Positions 8,945 through 17,678 of a DNA stretch of 64,000 nucleotides are shown here, piece after piece. The position numbers were made by a program, and so were the translations under genes. The notes beneath the pieces were generated by a model, which saw nothing but the letters and a program-made list of their open reading frames with translations, had not been told where the DNA came from and ran no database searches. Source of the stretch: Lewinella sp050633125 (GTDB taxonomy: Bacteria > Bacteroidota > Bacteroidia > Chitinophagales > Saprospiraceae); contig NZ_JBOEFX010000047.1 of NCBI RefSeq assembly GCF_050633125.1, forward strand, positions 1-64,000, written 5' to 3'. The first letter of the stretch is position 1; each line of letters opens with the position of its first letter.

Positions 8945-10012
8945 ATGATTCAACGTAAGCTCGTACAATTATTATTGGCTCCTTTTTCCCTCCTTTATGG
9001 CTTGGGAGTGAGCTTGCGCAATGCGTTTTATCGGGCGGGGTTACTCAAGTCCATGACTTTTAGTGTACCCGTCATCTCGGTCGGTAACCTCTCTGTTGGT
9101 GGGGCAGGTAAAACACCCCACATAGAATACCTCATCCGCCTTTTGCGTGATCACATCCAGATCGCGACCCTCAGCCGGGGCTACAGCCGCAAAACCAGGG
9201 GTTTTCTGGAAGTAGAGCGCAACAACAACGCAGAACGCGTGGGTGATGAACCACTACAATTCAAACGCAAATATCCAGACATCGGGGTCTATGTCGCCGA
9301 AGATCGCGCTTTTGCGATCCCTCAGATTGTCATGAAAAAGAGCGACACCCAAATGGTATTGCTAGATGATGCTTTCCAGCATCGCTCTGTTAAGCCGGGG
9401 GTAAATATTTTGCTCACCGAGTATTCTAATCGTTTTACCCAAGACTTCTTACTCCCTGCCGGTCGCCTTCGCGAGTGGAGAGAATCCTATGAACGCGCTG
9501 ATGTCATTATCATCAGCAAGTGCCCACAAACTATTTCACAGGAAGAAAAAGAAGCGATTCGCGCTGAAATTAATCCTCTTCCACATCAGCAATTGTTTTT
9601 TTCTTACTACGCCTACCAAGCTCCTTATTACCAATTTAATCCTCGTTACCGATTGCAGTTGGACGAAAAATTGGACGTTCTACTGATTTGTGCTATTGCC
9701 AAAACCGATTACCTGATTGATTATTTGCAATCACAGGTTGGTTCTGTACAGAGTCTAGAATTTGCTGATCATCACTATTTCAATAAAGAAGATATTTCCA
9801 ACTTGCACCGTTCTTTCAAGAAAATAGACACTAACAGAAAGGTGATCATTACCACCGAAAAAGACGCAATGCGACTGGAATTGCATCGCGACTTTCTGAT
9901 AAAGGAACGCTTACCTATATTTGTACTGCCCACCGAGGTTCAGTTTCACTTTGGAGAAGGGCCACAGTTCGACGAAATCATTCGGCAGTACTTACTCAAT
10001 TTCAAGGTGTGA
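8945..10012 (+). CDS. lpxK: Tetraacyldisaccharide 4'-kinase
   Basis: Phosphorylates the lipid A precursor at the 4' position on the inner face of the cytoplasmic membrane. The 355-residue protein has the P-loop within VGNLSVGGAGKTP, then ATLSRGYSRKTRGF and VLLDDAFQHRSV, the LpxK DDAFQHR motif. An N-terminal hydrophobic stretch (residues 5-25) fits its membrane association. It overlaps the next gene by four bases (GTGA), which implies translational coupling with the acyltransferase. Confidence 0.95.
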   Translation: MIQRKLVQLLLAPFSLLYGLGVSLRNAFYRAGLLKSMTFSVPVISVGNLSVGGAGKTPHIEYLIRLLRDHIQIATLSRGYSRKTRGFLEVERNNNAERVGDEPLQFKRKYPDIGVYVAEDRAFAIPQIVMKKSDTQMVLLDDAFQHRSVKPGVNILLTEYSNRFTQDFLLPAGRLREWRESYERADVIIISKCPQTISQEEKEAIRAEINPLPHQQLFFSYYAYQAPYYQFNPRYRLQLDEKLDVLLICAIAKTDYLIDYLQSQVGSVQSLEFADHHYFNKEDISNLHRSFKKIDTNRKVIITTEKDAMRLELHRDFLIKERLPIFVLPTEVQFHFGEGPQFDEIIRQYLLNFKV

Positions 10013-11310
10013 TTCTACGCTTTTTTCTCCTCGTACTTTATCATTTCTTCAAGAAGTTGGTACAATTGTATCAAGTCATCTACTTTCCCTTTACTACTTT
10101 TCGCAACCGTAAGGTACTAGCCTTCAAAGGGCCTGGAATTATCATCTCCAACCATCCCAACACGATGGTCGACCCCCTCCATGTCATTTCTCGCACACCT
10201 CGGCAATCGTTCTTTCTGGCCAATGCCAGCATGTTCAAAAACCCGGTCGTAGGTTTTATATTACGGTATTTGTACTGCATTCCCATCATGCGCCCCGGTA
10301 AGGATCAGAAAATAAAGAAGGTAGATAATCGCAAGAGTTTTGCCGCTAGTTTTAACCATCTCGGCAATGGCGGGATCATATTTATTGCGCCGGAAGGCGG
10401 TAGCGAGCTCGAACGACATTTGCGTCCCTTTAAGACTGGCACCGCCCGTATTGCATTGGGCGCTGAAGCAGAGAAGGGTTTTTCTTTAAACCTGCACATT
10501 TACCCTGTAGGGCTTACCTACGAACAGCCCACTCACTGTGGAAGCAGGCTCTATATGGAAGCTGGCGAACCCATCAGGGTCGCGGATTGGCAAGAAGCGT
10601 TCGAAGAGAATGAAATCCAGGCTGTAAAAGACCTTACCGAACACCTGGAAAACGAAACCCGCAAGTTGCTCATTCATACGGACAATCAGGAACAAGATCA
10701 ATTATTGTACCGCCTGGACCGGATACTCCAGCATGATCAGCCAGTAGCTGTAGAACAGCATTATGACCGCACCCAACGACTGCTTGCCCAACTGAAACGC
10801 TTGGCTACTGAGCAGCCTACGGCCTATCAAGAACTCGTAGAAACAGCCAACAATTATCGCCAACAACTAAAGGTGATCAAGCAGACAGATCGCGGCATTA
10901 GCTATCAAGGAAAATCTTTGTGGACAATCCCTATCCTTCTTGGCTGGCCAGTATGGCTATATGGTAGAATCAACAACTTTTTTCCCTACGAAATACCACG
11001 CCTACTTGAACGTAAAATCCAACTTTATATCGGCTACCGCAGCACCGTGAAAATTCTGGCAGGCGCACTCACTTTTCCTTTTTTTTATTGGTTACAATAT
11101 CAGCTTGCGCAATGGCTACTAGGAGAAACGTTTGCGGGTTGGTACTTACTAAGCTTGCCCGTTTCTGGTCTACTAACTTGGGTTTACGCCCGTCATTTTT
11201 TGCCTCGCTGGGAAGGTTTCCGTTACCGAAAATGGGCGAAGCAGCACGCTAAGGAAGCGGTGGATTTGCAGGAAACCAGAAAACAATTAGCAGCAATTGC
11301 AGATTGTTAG
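10009..11310 (+). CDS. 1-acyl-glycerol-3-phosphate acyltransferase family protein (PlsC-like)
   Basis: A 433-residue PlsC-family acyltransferase. It carries the acyl-transfer motif SNHPNTMVDP (HxxxxD), IAPEGGSELERHLRPFK, corresponding to the usual EGTR block, and PVGLTYE. The C-terminal third adds membrane segments (WTIPILLGWPVWLYG and others), so it is larger than a minimal PlsC. It probably acylates a glycerophosphate or related lipid; the exact acceptor is unknown. It starts with GTG at 10009 within the lpxK stop (GTGA overlap), which supports a shared mRNA and a link to envelope lipid synthesis. Confidence 0.85.
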   Translation: MILRFFLLVLYHFFKKLVQLYQVIYFPFTTFRNRKVLAFKGPGIIISNHPNTMVDPLHVISRTPRQSFFLANASMFKNPVVGFILRYLYCIPIMRPGKDQKIKKVDNRKSFAASFNHLGNGGIIFIAPEGGSELERHLRPFKTGTARIALGAEAEKGFSLNLHIYPVGLTYEQPTHCGSRLYMEAGEPIRVADWQEAFEENEIQAVKDLTEHLENETRKLLIHTDNQEQDQLLYRLDRILQHDQPVAVEQHYDRTQRLLAQLKRLATEQPTAYQELVETANNYRQQLKVIKQTDRGISYQGKSLWTIPILLGWPVWLYGRINNFFPYEIPRLLERKIQLYIGYRSTVKILAGALTFPFFYWLQYQLAQWLLGETFAGWYLLSLPVSGLLTWVYARHFLPRWEGFRYRKWAKQHAKEAVDLQETRKQLAAIADC

Positions 11311-11335
11311 TGCGCTGTTTTCGTAAAAAAAGAAC

Positions 11336-12025
11336 GTGAATAAGGATATCCAAAAAATAGCAGCCGATTTTTTACTCGCGCTAAAAATGCAGCAGCAGCC
11401 AGATAACCATCTTGCAAAAATTTCAGCGCTTCCTCGGCATATATTGTTTCAAGAGCTCGACTCTGAGCAACAAAAGAAAACCTTCTGGATCAATTGTTAC
11501 AATGCTTTCTTCCTGCACCTTCGCCGCAATAAGAGGGTTGACAAGCCAGCCATTTATCGAGAAAAGCTATGCCGTATCGCTGGGCAAACATTCAGCCTTG
11601 ATGAAATCGAACATGGTATTCTACGGCGCTATCGGGCGAAACTTGCGTTTGGGTACCTCCCCAATCTATTTGTGCCAAAAATAATCCGTCAATTAGCCGT
11701 AAAAAGAATAGATGCCCGCATTCATTTTGCCCTCAATTGCGGAGCTATCAGCTGCCCACCCATTGCTTTTTATTCCGTTGAAAAACTAGACCAACAACTT
11801 GATTGGGCCAGCGAAAGTTTTTTGAAAAATGAAACCAACATCTTACCAGAGAAGCAGGAAATTCACTTCAGCAGATTAGGCTACTGGTACCTCGGTGATT
11901 TTGGTGGAAGGAAAGGCATTCGACAAATGGTCCAACATTACCTTGGAGTCGACACCAATAGCTACCGCATCGTTTTTAAAGATTATAACTGGGACGAAGA
12001 TTTGAACAATTTCGCAGAGGCTTAG
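11336..12025 (+). CDS. DUF547 domain-containing protein
   Basis: A 229-residue protein with the DUF547 hallmarks FWINCYNAFF (residues about 50-60) and the central RIHFALNCGAISCPP, including the conserved Cys-containing segment. The family is widespread, and its enzymatic role is not established. No signal peptide is visible. The start is GTG at 11336, 25 bases after the acyltransferase stop, making it the probable third gene of the lpxK operon. Its 3' end overlaps the convergent minus-strand gene by four bases. Confidence 0.82.
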   Translation: MNKDIQKIAADFLLALKMQQQPDNHLAKISALPRHILFQELDSEQQKKTFWINCYNAFFLHLRRNKRVDKPAIYREKLCRIAGQTFSLDEIEHGILRRYRAKLAFGYLPNLFVPKIIRQLAVKRIDARIHFALNCGAISCPPIAFYSVEKLDQQLDWASESFLKNETNILPEKQEIHFSRLGYWYLGDFGGRKGIRQMVQHYLGVDTNSYRIVFKDYNWDEDLNNFAEA

Positions 12026-13119
12026 CCCCTGTTCGATACCGACTCAGTTTCCTCTACCTTTTCGCGATTAATAATTGGCAATAGAATTAACGCCAACAAT
12101 CCTATCGAAATATTACACCCGATCTGGATGGTAAAGAAAGATATATTGGACCAGGAAAACCCATCATCTCCTGCTACACCATAAAAGCCAAGGGCTGTCG
12201 TTGCTAAAAAATGATAGGTTCCCATCCCGCCAGGGGAAGGAATAACAATACCCCAACCGCCAAAAACAAAAACTACGAGCGCCACACTCGCAGAAAGCGC
12301 AGCCGTGGGCTCGAAGGCAAAGAAACAAACGTAGGTCATCAAGAAATACATGACCCAGATATTGATACTGTGCAGTACAAATAGAAAAGGTCGATCAAGT
12401 TTGCCAATCGTCTGTAGGCCTTCAACGAAACCCAATAGAATCCCGCTTATTTTTTCGTAAATCTTTGTCTGCTGTATGCGCTTACGCAAAAGATAAAGCG
12501 CTAGTAAACCTGCCACTCCCAACCCTGCTAATACGAAAAGTAAGGTACTGTTCGCGCTTATTTTTTCACCTATAGCATTGTTCTCCTGGAGGAATGCCCA
12601 TAGGGTATCAAACTCCAATGCCAGCGCCAGTGCGGTCACAATCAGGATACTGATCACATCAATCACACGGTCAACGACCACTGTCCCCATCACTTTCTCT
12701 ACGGGAATCTTTTCGTAACGGGCCATCGTTCCAGCACGAACAACTTCACCGACGCGCGGTAAGCCTAAGTTGGCAAAATAACCGAGAATAACCGTCAAGA
12801 AACCATTGATAAGGCGTGGCTGAAAGCCCAACTGCTGCAAGAGCATATTCCAACGTGACGCCCTCGATATATTACTAATCGTAAAACAAACCAAGACCAC
12901 TAGTAGCCAGAAAACATCCGCAGAAGCAAAATCGGTCAGTACTTTTTGCAAAAGGCTACAATCAGCCGCGGGAATACCCTTGAGGCCACATTCTGCCTGA
13001 TAAGCAGCATTTTGTTTCTGGTATACCCAGTACAAAATAACGAGACCTACGCTCAGGAATACAAGAAACTTAAGGATGTTAGTTAGCGCCTTTTTCAATG
13101 CAGTATAAGTTTGCTGCAA
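12022..13119 (-). CDS. YbhN/AglD-type flippase-like membrane protein (UPF0104)
   Basis: A 365-residue polytopic membrane protein with about eight helices. Motifs SNISRASRWNMLLQQLG, GYFANLGLPRVGEVVRAG and VVDRVIDVISILIV, and the late VIPSPGGMGTYHFLA, are the conserved signatures of the lysylphosphatidylglycerol synthetase TM region/UPF0104 family. Members are proposed lipid or polyprenyl-linked substrate flippases. No aminoacyl-transferase domain is attached, so MprF activity is not implied. It starts 12 bases after the LysE-type gene. Confidence 0.85.
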   Translation of the reverse strand: MQQTYTALKKALTNILKFLVFLSVGLVILYWVYQKQNAAYQAECGLKGIPAADCSLLQKVLTDFASADVFWLLVVLVCFTISNISRASRWNMLLQQLGFQPRLINGFLTVILGYFANLGLPRVGEVVRAGTMARYEKIPVEKVMGTVVVDRVIDVISILIVTALALALEFDTLWAFLQENNAIGEKISANSTLLFVLAGLGVAGLLALYLLRKRIQQTKIYEKISGILLGFVEGLQTIGKLDRPFLFVLHSINIWVMYFLMTYVCFFAFEPTAALSASVALVVFVFGGWGIVIPSPGGMGTYHFLATTALGFYGVAGDDGFSWSNISFFTIQIGCNISIGLLALILLPIINREKVEETESVSNRG

Positions 13120-13131
13120 AAATAGCCAATA

Positions 13132-13761
13132 TTAACTTAACCAAGAACGGGCGACCAATACAAAAGCAAAAACGATCAGCGCAATACCTGCTACCCGCCG
13201 CACCCACCAAAGGTGCTTTGGCGTAAGGCGATGGCGAATCTTGTGTGCCAGGAAGATTTTCAGCGAATCAGAAAAAACAATCATCCCAAACAGGCCACCA
13301 AAAAACAGTAATGATTCCAGTCCATCGTAATCCCGGTCAAGCACAACGGTAGACATGGCTGTAATCCAGAAAATAACGGTAAAAGGATTGACGGTATTGA
13401 TAAGAAAACCTTTGGACCAGAGTGCCCAGCTACCTCGGGTACCTTTCAACAGGTGGTCAGGATCATCAAGGGAAGGGGGCGGTGTAAGCAAAGTAGCTAT
13501 TCCTGTAATAAGTAAAATCAATGCTCCAACCAAGCCAACACCGAGTTCAAAACTATCGGCTTCGCTTATTTTTTCAATAAACCGAAAGCCAAAGTAAACG
13601 CTAAGAATAAATGCCAGATCGCTGACCCAAATCCCCAGGCCTACCATCAACCCTGCTTTGGTTCCCTGTTCCAGGCTAGCCTGAATAAGAGCGACCAACA
13701 ATGGCCCTACCAAAATGGCGAGTAATAGCCCCCAGTATACACCTTGTAGAAAAATCGCCAT
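13132..13761 (-). CDS. LysE/RhtB family exporter
   Basis: A 209-residue inner-membrane protein with about six hydrophobic segments. The N-terminal signature GLLLAILVGPLLVALIQASL, with the following GTKAGLMVGLGIWVSDL, and the central INTVNPFTVIFWI are typical of LysE/RhtB amino-acid exporters. The substrate is not predictable. It lies between yjbQ (70-base gap upstream) and the YbhN-like gene (12 bases downstream). Confidence 0.88.
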   Translation of the reverse strand: MAIFLQGVYWGLLLAILVGPLLVALIQASLEQGTKAGLMVGLGIWVSDLAFILSVYFGFRFIEKISEADSFELGVGLVGALILLITGIATLLTPPPSLDDPDHLLKGTRGSWALWSKGFLINTVNPFTVIFWITAMSTVVLDRDYDGLESLLFFGGLFGMIVFSDSLKIFLAHKIRHRLTPKHLWWVRRVAGIALIVFAFVLVARSWLS

Positions 13762-13831
13762 ATTAAAGCTTGTTGAAGGAAGAAATCAAAGCTCAAAATA
13801 AATTAATCCTTTCTTATTTTCAACAAGGCTT

Positions 13832-14242
13832 TTAGCTATACACTGTCGCAACGAGCTTGCGACGCCCACCCTGATTACGAAATTCACAAAGATAAACGCC
13901 TTGCCATGTTCCCAAATTGAGTTGACCATTGCGAATAGGAATCGTTACACTACTACCAATAAAGCTAGCTTTAATGTGAGCTGGCATATCATCTGGGCCC
14001 TCCATCGTATGTTTTAAGAATGGTAGATTTTCAGGTACAATATGATTAACGATACTTTCGAAATCAGTGCGAACAGAAGGGTCTGCATTCTCGTTGACCG
14101 TAAGTGCTGCTGACGTATGTTTAATGAAAATCGACAATAAACCTACCTCTGGCAGATCCGATAACTCCCTGAGAATATTGGATGTGATCAAGTGATATCC
14201 ACGAGGATAAGCGGGAAGCGAAAATTCTACTTGCTGAATCAT
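13832..14242 (-). CDS. YjbQ family protein (UPF0047, secondary thiamine-phosphate synthase)
   Basis: A 136-residue protein matching UPF0047/YjbQ over its whole length. It has IFIKHTSAALTVNENADP (conserved His and acidic residues near the putative active site), GPDDMPAHIKASFIGSS, and a C-terminal GTWQGVYLCEFR...GGRRK. E. coli YjbQ has weak thiamine-phosphate synthase activity, but the physiological role of the family is unsettled. It starts 9 bases after the DUF6089 barrel stop, so the two are probably co-transcribed. Confidence 0.92.
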   Translation of the reverse strand: MIQQVEFSLPAYPRGYHLITSNILRELSDLPEVGLLSIFIKHTSAALTVNENADPSVRTDFESIVNHIVPENLPFLKHTMEGPDDMPAHIKASFIGSSVTIPIRNGQLNLGTWQGVYLCEFRNQGGRRKLVATVYS

Positions 14243-14251
14243 AGACTTGCC

Positions 14252-15145
14252 CTACCTGCGCTTAGAGCCTTTCCCGTAAGAAGGACAGCGTACATCACCA
14301 AAGTAATACATGACACCTACCCCCGCAAAAAGATAAGTATCACGGTCATTACTGTCTCCGCGCTGACGGCCTTGCAAGCCTAGGACACTACCATTTTCAG
14401 CATTCAGTGACTTCCCCGAAGACATATATACAGCCAGATCGCCCCGGTCTTTCAGCAAATCTGTACGATCAGGATAAACGCTACTGACATCATCAAGATA
14501 GTCGGTATAAGTAGAGCGGGCACCTATATGAATATTGATACTCCACTCGTAATTGATATCAAATTTAAAACCCATTCCGTAGGTAAGTGCAGCCGTAGTT
14601 GTGTAATATTCTTCTCCTTTAAACTGCCCCTCTGTTCCCAATGAACGTAATTCTACCATTTCGCCAGGGTTCACGCCATCCAGCGTCACAGGTCCGTCGT
14701 ATTCTGCCATCGGATTAAAACTAAACAAAGAAAGTCCACCAAAGAGGTATGGGGTAAAGAAGTCATCTCTACTTCCATGAAAATAAGGGAGGAAGTTAAA
14801 TTCAAAAAGGGCTGTAGCCTCCCATATATCTGTTTCGAAACTAAGATTGCGATTTAATTCATAAGGGTTGCGGGAGTCACTATCATAAGCTTCAATCTTT
14901 CCATAATTACCGCTCAGTGAAAATGCTAAGCGTTCATTGAAGTTATAACGCGCCAGTATTCCTCCTGCCGGGTTTGGTCGATCTAGCCGATAATTGGTAT
15001 TCAGGTCACCAAAGTAATAGGATACTCCTCCCCAGGGGCCTACTTCCCAACCCCGCATTAAAGACTGAGCACCAAGGGCATTGTCGGATAAAAATCCGGC
15101 ACATAGCCATAGCGTACACAAACAATAGATACTAACCTTCCTCAT
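14252..15145 (-). CDS. DUF6089-like outer-membrane beta-barrel protein
   Basis: A 297-residue protein with a signal peptide (MRKVSIYCLCTLWLCAGFLS...LGA, about 26 residues) followed by alternating-pattern beta strands. The N-terminal WEVGPWGGVSYYFGDLNTNY and the C-terminal LFAGVGVMYYFGDVRCPSY resemble the DUF6089 barrels of Bacteroidota. It is probably embedded in the outer membrane with an unknown role. A -7 element TACCTTTG lies at 15229-15236. It is the first gene of an operon with yjbQ, a LysE-type and a YbhN-like gene. Confidence 0.85.
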   Translation of the reverse strand: MRKVSIYCLCTLWLCAGFLSDNALGAQSLMRGWEVGPWGGVSYYFGDLNTNYRLDRPNPAGGILARYNFNERLAFSLSGNYGKIEAYDSDSRNPYELNRNLSFETDIWEATALFEFNFLPYFHGSRDDFFTPYLFGGLSLFSFNPMAEYDGPVTLDGVNPGEMVELRSLGTEGQFKGEEYYTTTAALTYGMGFKFDINYEWSINIHIGARSTYTDYLDDVSSVYPDRTDLLKDRGDLAVYMSSGKSLNAENGSVLGLQGRQRGDSNDRDTYLFAGVGVMYYFGDVRCPSYGKGSKRR

Positions 15146-15228
15146 GATAATGCTTTAGTAAGGCAGAAAATGCTGTAGACAATTCGCCTTGCGATCCCTA
15201 CTGGGTTAAACTTGCAATTTTTGCGCCG

Positions 15229-15236
15229 CAAAGGTA
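15229..15236 (-). promoter_or_regulatory. -7 element of the DUF6089 gene promoter
   Basis: On the minus strand TACCTTTG matches TAnnTTTG and lies 84 bases upstream of the ATG at 15145. No exact TTTG is seen at the -33 position, so the match is partial. Confidence 0.5.
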
Positions 15237-15322
15237 AGGATATTGCCACACCTTAAGCGCTTTTGAAACGACTAAGCCCTTTATTATGGTATGCCATTGG
15301 TATTCTTTAAAAAATTAATTCC

Positions 15323-16624
15323 TCATAATAAGATCACCCGCCCTTCACTGAGGGCAGAAATAGGCAAAAAAGATTGTCCATTGTATTCCCCGAAACAAGT
15401 TATTGGCCGCCCACCACTGAGGGCCAGTAGTTTCCAGTTGCCCATGGTCGTCGCCATCTTCAGGAAGGCCTTTTTGCTATCCACCAACATAAACGTATCC
15501 TCTTCCGGGTGATAGACCGGTGTCACCTCATCAATCAATACGGGGAAACTTAAAAGCCAGGGAGAAGCACCTAGTGCCTGAGCATAACGCGCCTGTACTT
15601 CGTGAAGGTGAGGGTAAGCGGCAGTCGCCTCGTAGGGTTCCCGAGAACTATGATAAACCTTGAACACTGCCCGTAATTTCGGCTGCCCTGGATAATAAGC
15701 CAACGTTCCTTTTAGTACACTACCAGTGACCCAGTGATCTTCAAACCCCTGATTGCCGAAAGCAAAATCGAGTAGTAAAGCATATTCCCCCGTCTTCTCT
15801 CCCCGAAACCATGTTCGCCGATAGCGCAGCTTTTCTTCGGTGCCCGTAATCAGTCCAAGTACCAACCAATTATCCTGTAAGCCGGGTTCTTGAAGCACCC
15901 GTTCTTTGCGTAAGTTCCAACCTGCCACCTGAAGCAGTTCTCGCTTTTGGTCGATTTCGAGGGTCGGCTTCCGCTGCCAAGCGCGGACAAACAGGTAAAG
16001 TTTTCCGATTTCTGCGGTTACTTCCTCTACCCAGTCCTCTTGTTCAAACAAGGAATGACAAATACGTAACCGACGAGCGACACTACCCAGTTTAGCATCA
16101 ACCATCCTGGCAGCTAATGTTTCCCATTCTTCAGGAGCATTAGCTAACTGCGCCAGGCCAAGTCGTGCAAGTTGCTGCAACCATTTGTCGAGTTCGCCAA
16201 CCCCCTGATCCATCAGTTGAATCCTTTTTTCCTGTTTAGCTACATCAGGAGAGGAAGACTTTGTGGTAGAGCCCCCCGTAGCTGCGTGGCTTCCTAATAA
16301 TTTGATGGCCCATTCAGGAAGCTCTTCCTTCACTGTCCATACTTCATTACGATTCAAGAAAAGGAGTACCAACGCGAGGGCGTGCTTACAAGGGCGGCGA
16401 GGGCTTTTACAGGAGCAGCGAAAAAGAGGAGGCTCCAGGCGTACGATAGCACTGGACTTATGACCATAAGCAGTTTCATATTCTCCCCACAAGTATTGTC
16501 CATTCCCTTGAAGGGTTTGCCAACGTTTTGCAAAAAAGAGGCGCCGGGCCTGTTCCAGTGAGCTGGCATCAGGCGCAAGCTGGAGCAAGCGTTCATACGA
16601 CCAGGATACAGGGGGATCAGCCAT
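15323..16624 (-). CDS. SWIM zinc-finger protein
   Basis: A 433-residue protein with a SWIM zinc finger CSCKSPRRPCKH (Cys70, Cys72, Cys79, His81; CxCx6CxH) after an N-terminal segment describing an unusual WGEYETAYGHKSSAIVRL strand region. SWIM domains bind DNA or protein. The rest is helical and beta-rich with no recognised catalytic motif. In many bacteria such genes accompany MoxR ATPase/VWA genes, but here the gene simply follows rnc after 18 bases. Function unknown. Confidence 0.82.
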   Translation of the reverse strand: MADPPVSWSYERLLQLAPDASSLEQARRLFFAKRWQTLQGNGQYLWGEYETAYGHKSSAIVRLEPPLFRCSCKSPRRPCKHALALVLLFLNRNEVWTVKEELPEWAIKLLGSHAATGGSTTKSSSPDVAKQEKRIQLMDQGVGELDKWLQQLARLGLAQLANAPEEWETLAARMVDAKLGSVARRLRICHSLFEQEDWVEEVTAEIGKLYLFVRAWQRKPTLEIDQKRELLQVAGWNLRKERVLQEPGLQDNWLVLGLITGTEEKLRYRRTWFRGEKTGEYALLLDFAFGNQGFEDHWVTGSVLKGTLAYYPGQPKLRAVFKVYHSSREPYEATAAYPHLHEVQARYAQALGASPWLLSFPVLIDEVTPVYHPEEDTFMLVDSKKAFLKMATTMGNWKLLALSGGRPITCFGEYNGQSFLPISALSEGRVILL

Positions 16625-16642
16625 GGTTCAGCTACTACGTTA

Positions 16643-17416
16643 TCAGTTTTCGCCGTGGACAGGGATATTAAGGTTCTTAAGTGCTTTTTCTGAAGCTTGC
16701 TGTTCAGCGCTTTTCTTATTGAAATCATCTGCGACCGCAATTTTTTGCCCATCAATCATAACGGCAACTTTAAAGCGATCGCGTTTGTCCATTTTGTAGC
16801 GAGTAAGCAGCCGATAAGATACATTCTGGCCATTCTTCTGGCAATGTTCCAAGAGCTGGCTTTTGTAGTTATCATCGTAGGACTCTAGTTCGTGGATGTC
16901 CACAAACTTCCTCAGCATCCGGCGGATAATAAACCGCTTCGTACCATCATAGCCTTTCTCCAGATAAACAGCACCGACAAGGGCTTCTACCGCATTACCC
17001 AGCATCGAGCGGCTGATTCTTGTATTATTGAATTCATTAAGGAGCATATCCACTCCCATGTTGTCACCAATAATGTTTAAGGATTTTCGCTTGACAATTT
17101 TCGACCTCATTTTGGTCAAAAAGCCTTCGTCAGCATTGGGGTACTTTTGAAAAAGATACTCCGCAACAATGGTACCCAAAACAGCATCCCCCAGGTATTC
17201 CAGGCGTTCATTGTTTTGCATGGCATAATCTTTTTCCGACTGGGTAGATTTGTGGAAAAAGGCCTGCTTGAAAATACGCAGATTCGCGGGCGTAAACCCT
17301 ATGATCTGGCGTAATCGACGAGCTATATGTTTCTCCGGAGAGATATACCCGTTGTAGAATCGTTTAATTAATCGGAACACAGCATACCGGTTTTTGAAAG
17401 CAGTGCAACGAGGCAA
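16643..17416 (-). CDS. rnc: Ribonuclease III
   Basis: Double-strand-specific endonuclease that processes rRNA precursors and other structured RNAs. The 257-residue protein has the RNase III signature NERLEYLGDAVLG (residues 69-81) and the second acidic cluster in GNAVEALVGAVYLEKG. A C-terminal double-stranded-RNA-binding domain follows (about 175-250: YKSQLLEHCQK...KKSAEQQASEKAL). The order acpP-fabF-rnc is common in bacteria. A -7-like TACTTTTG at 17454-17461 suggests its own promoter in the 262-base gap after fabF. Confidence 0.96.
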   Translation of the reverse strand: MPRCTAFKNRYAVFRLIKRFYNGYISPEKHIARRLRQIIGFTPANLRIFKQAFFHKSTQSEKDYAMQNNERLEYLGDAVLGTIVAEYLFQKYPNADEGFLTKMRSKIVKRKSLNIIGDNMGVDMLLNEFNNTRISRSMLGNAVEALVGAVYLEKGYDGTKRFIIRRMLRKFVDIHELESYDDNYKSQLLEHCQKNGQNVSYRLLTRYKMDKRDRFKVAVMIDGQKIAVADDFNKKSAEQQASEKALKNLNIPVHGEN

Positions 17417-17453
17417 GGCCGTATTGCGCTAACTCCAACTGTACAAAATAATA

Positions 17454-17461
17454 CAAAAGTA
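17454..17461 (-). promoter_or_regulatory. -7 element upstream of rnc
   Basis: On the minus strand TACTTTTG matches TAnnTTTG, 38 bases before the rnc ATG. No TTTG stands at the ideal -33 distance (one lies about 27 bases up), so the match is partial. Confidence 0.4.
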
Positions 17462-17576
17462 AAGGCTACAGCCATTCTCTTTTGTGTACAAACATTTTGC
17501 ACTTCATCAGGAATATGCACAGAAAATCTGTGTCCCGGACGGTATTTGGGTATACTACAAATAGAAAAACATGTGG

Positions 17577-17613
17577 TTTTTTGGAGAAACAAGCCATTGT
17601 TATCTCCAAAAAA
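17577..17613. repeat. Perfect 11-base inverted repeat between fabF and rnc
   Basis: TTTTTTGGAGA (17577-17587) and TCTCCAAAAAA (17603-17613) are exact inverted copies around a 15-base centre. Inner bases AACAA/TTGTT could extend the stem. The A and T runs are arranged so that neither strand gives a stem followed by unpaired U, so it is not a standard terminator. It could be a protein-binding palindrome. Confidence 0.55.
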
Positions 17614-17678
17614 TCACATTTTAACACGTTCTAACGTATCGCAAAACCCACTATTGCCCAAAGTGAAGACCCGCTGGC

